Part shown: in pieces, positions 62,311-64,000 of the stretch
Layout: each line of letters begins with the position of its first letter
Numbering within the stretch: position 1 is the stretch's first letter
From: Rhizobium album
Lineage (GTDB): Bacteria; Pseudomonadota; Alphaproteobacteria; Rhizobiales; Rhizobiaceae
DNA: 64,000 nucleotides
NCBI RefSeq assembly: GCF_003122325.1
Contig: NZ_QFBC01000006.1
Coordinates: forward strand, 124,001 to 188,000
Direction: 5' to 3'
Notes under the pieces: generated by a model
The model's database searches: none
What the model was told of the DNA's origin: nothing
The model's input: only the letters and a program-made list of their open reading frames with translations
Program-made: the position numbers and the translations under genes

Positions 62311-64000
62311 TCATGCTACACCTCGCAACGCTCTATCCAAGGCTTCTTCCCACGGGATCAATGGATCAGCGTTAAATGCCTGACGCATACGGTCATCAAG
62401 ATCGTCCGGCAGTTTCACAGCTTCCGCGTATTTCTTGGCATCCCTTTCAAGCTTGGCAATGTCTGCCGCGAGATGGTGTAATCCGATGACCCGCCGAGCA
62501 TGTTGCTCGACCACGGCGGCTGGAGGGATTACCTTTTCCACGCCATGCGCCTGCAGCTCTGTTTCGAGCCATTGAACAAACAGGTCCGACGACATTGCGT
62601 TCAACTCAATGCGCTGGCCACCGAGCAGGAATTCTATCTCATCTCGGCTGGCGCCGTGTTGACCAAGCCGGTAAGCGGTCTGTGACTTGTCTCCTTTGAA
62701 CGCTTGAGGCTCTGCATCCAAACCCATGGACCGGGCTTGACGCAGCTTGAGACCGATACGATGGACATCCGGCGTGCTGCTAAAGCGGTACCGGGCTCCG
62801 TCGCGCCCAAGTGTTCCGAAGATGTCAAGGCCGCTGATATCGAGATCATGGGCAACGAGGATCTTCAGGCCCGACGACGATAGGCGATCAACCATCACTC
62901 GCGCAGCCACAACACTCATGCCCTTCGTCGACATGATCGCCAGGTCGAAACGTTCAGCGATACGCGCCGCCCGAAGCAGTGGTTCGAACCCCTCTTTTTC
63001 GATGAATAACGCGGCGCCGTACCGGTCCCCTGGCCCAGCCGTGGAATGAAAGCCGGCTGACGTGGCGATCAGTCCGGCGGATTCGTTTCGCGACTTACGC
63101 TGAAGGTATTGACGGACCTGGAGTGTCCCAAGAGGCAGACTGTGGTCGGTGTGTGGTTCGACCATGTGACCACGGGCGTCATAAACGACGTCCCAGTCTG
63201 CAGTTAGATGGGGATTCTCATCCAGGAATGCAGGAAGCAAATTCTGAGTGAAGTAGGCATCATTCAGCTTTCCGTTGCCAGTGCGTTCCAAAATGTAGCC
63301 GCGGGCCGCATACATCACCTGACGAGCGTTCGCCGGCAGTGTGCCGTTGGCGCTCGCTTTCAGATAAGCCTCCTCCATGATCTCGAAAGCGGCATCCTTG
63401 ATCGAGACGCCCCGCGATTTCGGCCGATGAGAACGACGAAGCGAAGATCCCACGGACTCGGCAAGTCCAGCCTTGAATGGAAAGAGATCAGGGGTTTTCC
63501 CATCGCTGATCAGCGCGATAGAGGGAGTTGTGATGGCGATCGTGATGTCATAATCGCCCTTTGGTACCGTTCCAATGGAGATGTAACCCATACCACATCC
63601 GCTGATGTAGGAGGAACCGCCGACGTGAACAGATACGTGCGCGACAGCAGGCGTGCGGTTGACAAGCAGAAGGACACTGTTCCCCGTCCCACGATTTTTC
63701 TGCTCGAAGCTCCAGACCTGGACGATTGCCGGTACCGTTGCGCCGGCAACTCTGGCGTCAATCCGCTCGACCTTGTAAGCGCCACCGAAGGTGTCTTCGG
63801 GAATTGGAATTAGCTTTGGCATCGCCGGCGCCAGCTTCTTGAGTAAGTCGAGCGTGAGCCCGCTCGCCGGGCCATCGGGGTCGATGTCACGCTGGCCGCC
63901 TTCGGGTTGACCTTGCTCAACTCCCTTATCGGCGGCGTGACGCAAGTCGACGCCGAACAGGCTTGCCAAATCCTGAGCGGTTCCCCGCGCTGCGTCAATC
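62311..64000 (-). CDS. Type IIB DNA topoisomerase, fused (Topo VIII-like), partial
   Basis: The frame is open to the window edge without a stop, so the N-terminus is outside. Residues are counted from the first possible start at 63969. The first ~180 residues (QVWSFEQKNRGTGNSVLLLVNRTP...) resemble the transducer end of a GHKL-type B subunit. Then comes a winged-helix (CAP-like) part with the catalytic Tyr candidate Tyr220 in ARQVMYAARGYI, and a Toprim domain: IEKEGF (Glu326), STKGMSVVAARV and AHDLDISG (Asp375, Asp377). This B-then-A order in one chain is that of Topo VIII, a rare topoisomerase of plasmids and integrated elements. An isolated Spo11-like A protein is the alternative. Confidence 0.6.
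   Translation of the reverse strand, partial: IDAARGTAQDLASLFGVDLRHAADKGVEQGQPEGGQRDIDPDGPASGLTLDLLKKLAPAMPKLIPIPEDTFGGAYKVERIDARVAGATVPAIVQVWSFEQKNRGTGNSVLLLVNRTPAVAHVSVHVGGSSYISGCGMGYISIGTVPKGDYDITIAITTPSIALISDGKTPDLFPFKAGLAESVGSSLRRSHRPKSRGVSIKDAAFEIMEEAYLKASANGTLPANARQVMYAARGYILERTGNGKLNDAYFTQNLLPAFLDENPHLTADWDVVYDARGHMVEPHTDHSLPLGTLQVRQYLQRKSRNESAGLIATSAGFHSTAGPGDRYGAALFIEKEGFEPLLRAARIAERFDLAIMSTKGMSVVAARVMVDRLSSSGLKILVAHDLDISGLDIFGTLGRDGARYRFSSTPDVHRIGLKLRQARSMGLDAEPQAFKGDKSQTAYRLGQHGASRDEIEFLLGGQRIELNAMSSDLFVQWLETELQAHGVEKVIPPAAVVEQHARRVIGLHHLAADIAKLERDAKKYAEAVKLPDDLDDRMRQAFNADPLIPWEEALDRALRGVA

Overview
The window looks like chromosomal DNA of a member of the Rhizobiaceae (Agrobacterium/Rhizobium group). 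It is GC-rich and carries two tiny DUF1127 proteins, an alpha-r14-type small RNA, and the succinoglycan regulator exoR close to xthA, valS, the alphaproteobacterial pole organiser popZ and tolC. Genus and species cannot be fixed from the sequence alone.

Positions 1-41.4 kb are conserved housekeeping DNA: a soluble transhydrogenase (sthA), YceI, trigger factor (tig), tRNA-Leu, a GDYXXLXY/DUF2157 membrane pair, the sRNA and two DUF1127 genes, trmFO, a squalene-synthase-like and Mth938-like pair beside yajC, a DUF815 ATPase, and then a long leftward array. That array runs (in transcription order) dgt, argS, a giant SPOR protein, nagZ, scpA, scpB, tatA, tatB, tatC, serS, surE, pcm and an nlpD-like gene. 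It joins cell-division/envelope functions, Tat export, chromosome segregation and tRNA charging; surE-pcm-nlpD is the order also known from gammaproteobacteria. Next come erpA, xthA, exoR, a FadL-type porin, valS, popZ, tolC, a second Pcm-like methyltransferase, tRNA-Asn, a small membrane protein and tRNA-Cys.

Immediately after tRNA-Cys (41,392) the character changes. From 41.5 kb to the end the DNA is accessory: two stand-alone S24/LexA-like domains whose nucleophile serine is replaced, a divergent XRE regulator with an operator-like repeat, a HerA-like ATPase, two secreted RTX/DUF4214 proteins (one a matrixin protease), several unknown secreted proteins, a decayed ParB-like gene, and pieces of a tailed prophage. 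The rightward tail module holds gpE with a -1 frameshift extension E', a tape measure protein and gpD. The leftward block holds an S49 prohead protease with a probable nested scaffold, a coiled-coil protein and small regulators. No integrase, terminase, portal or major capsid gene is visible, so the phage is partial or continues outside the window.

The most unusual items are (1) a two-gene cassette next to the tail genes, an ImmA/IrrE metallopeptidase overlapping a class III nucleotide-cyclase-like protein; (2) a gene running off the right edge that looks like a fused type IIB topoisomerase (Topo VIII-like), with the catalytic Tyr region and a Toprim domain; (3) a textbook slippery heptamer in gpE; (4) a nested in-frame start in the S49 protease; and (5) the sRNA showing three anti-Shine-Dalgarno loops.
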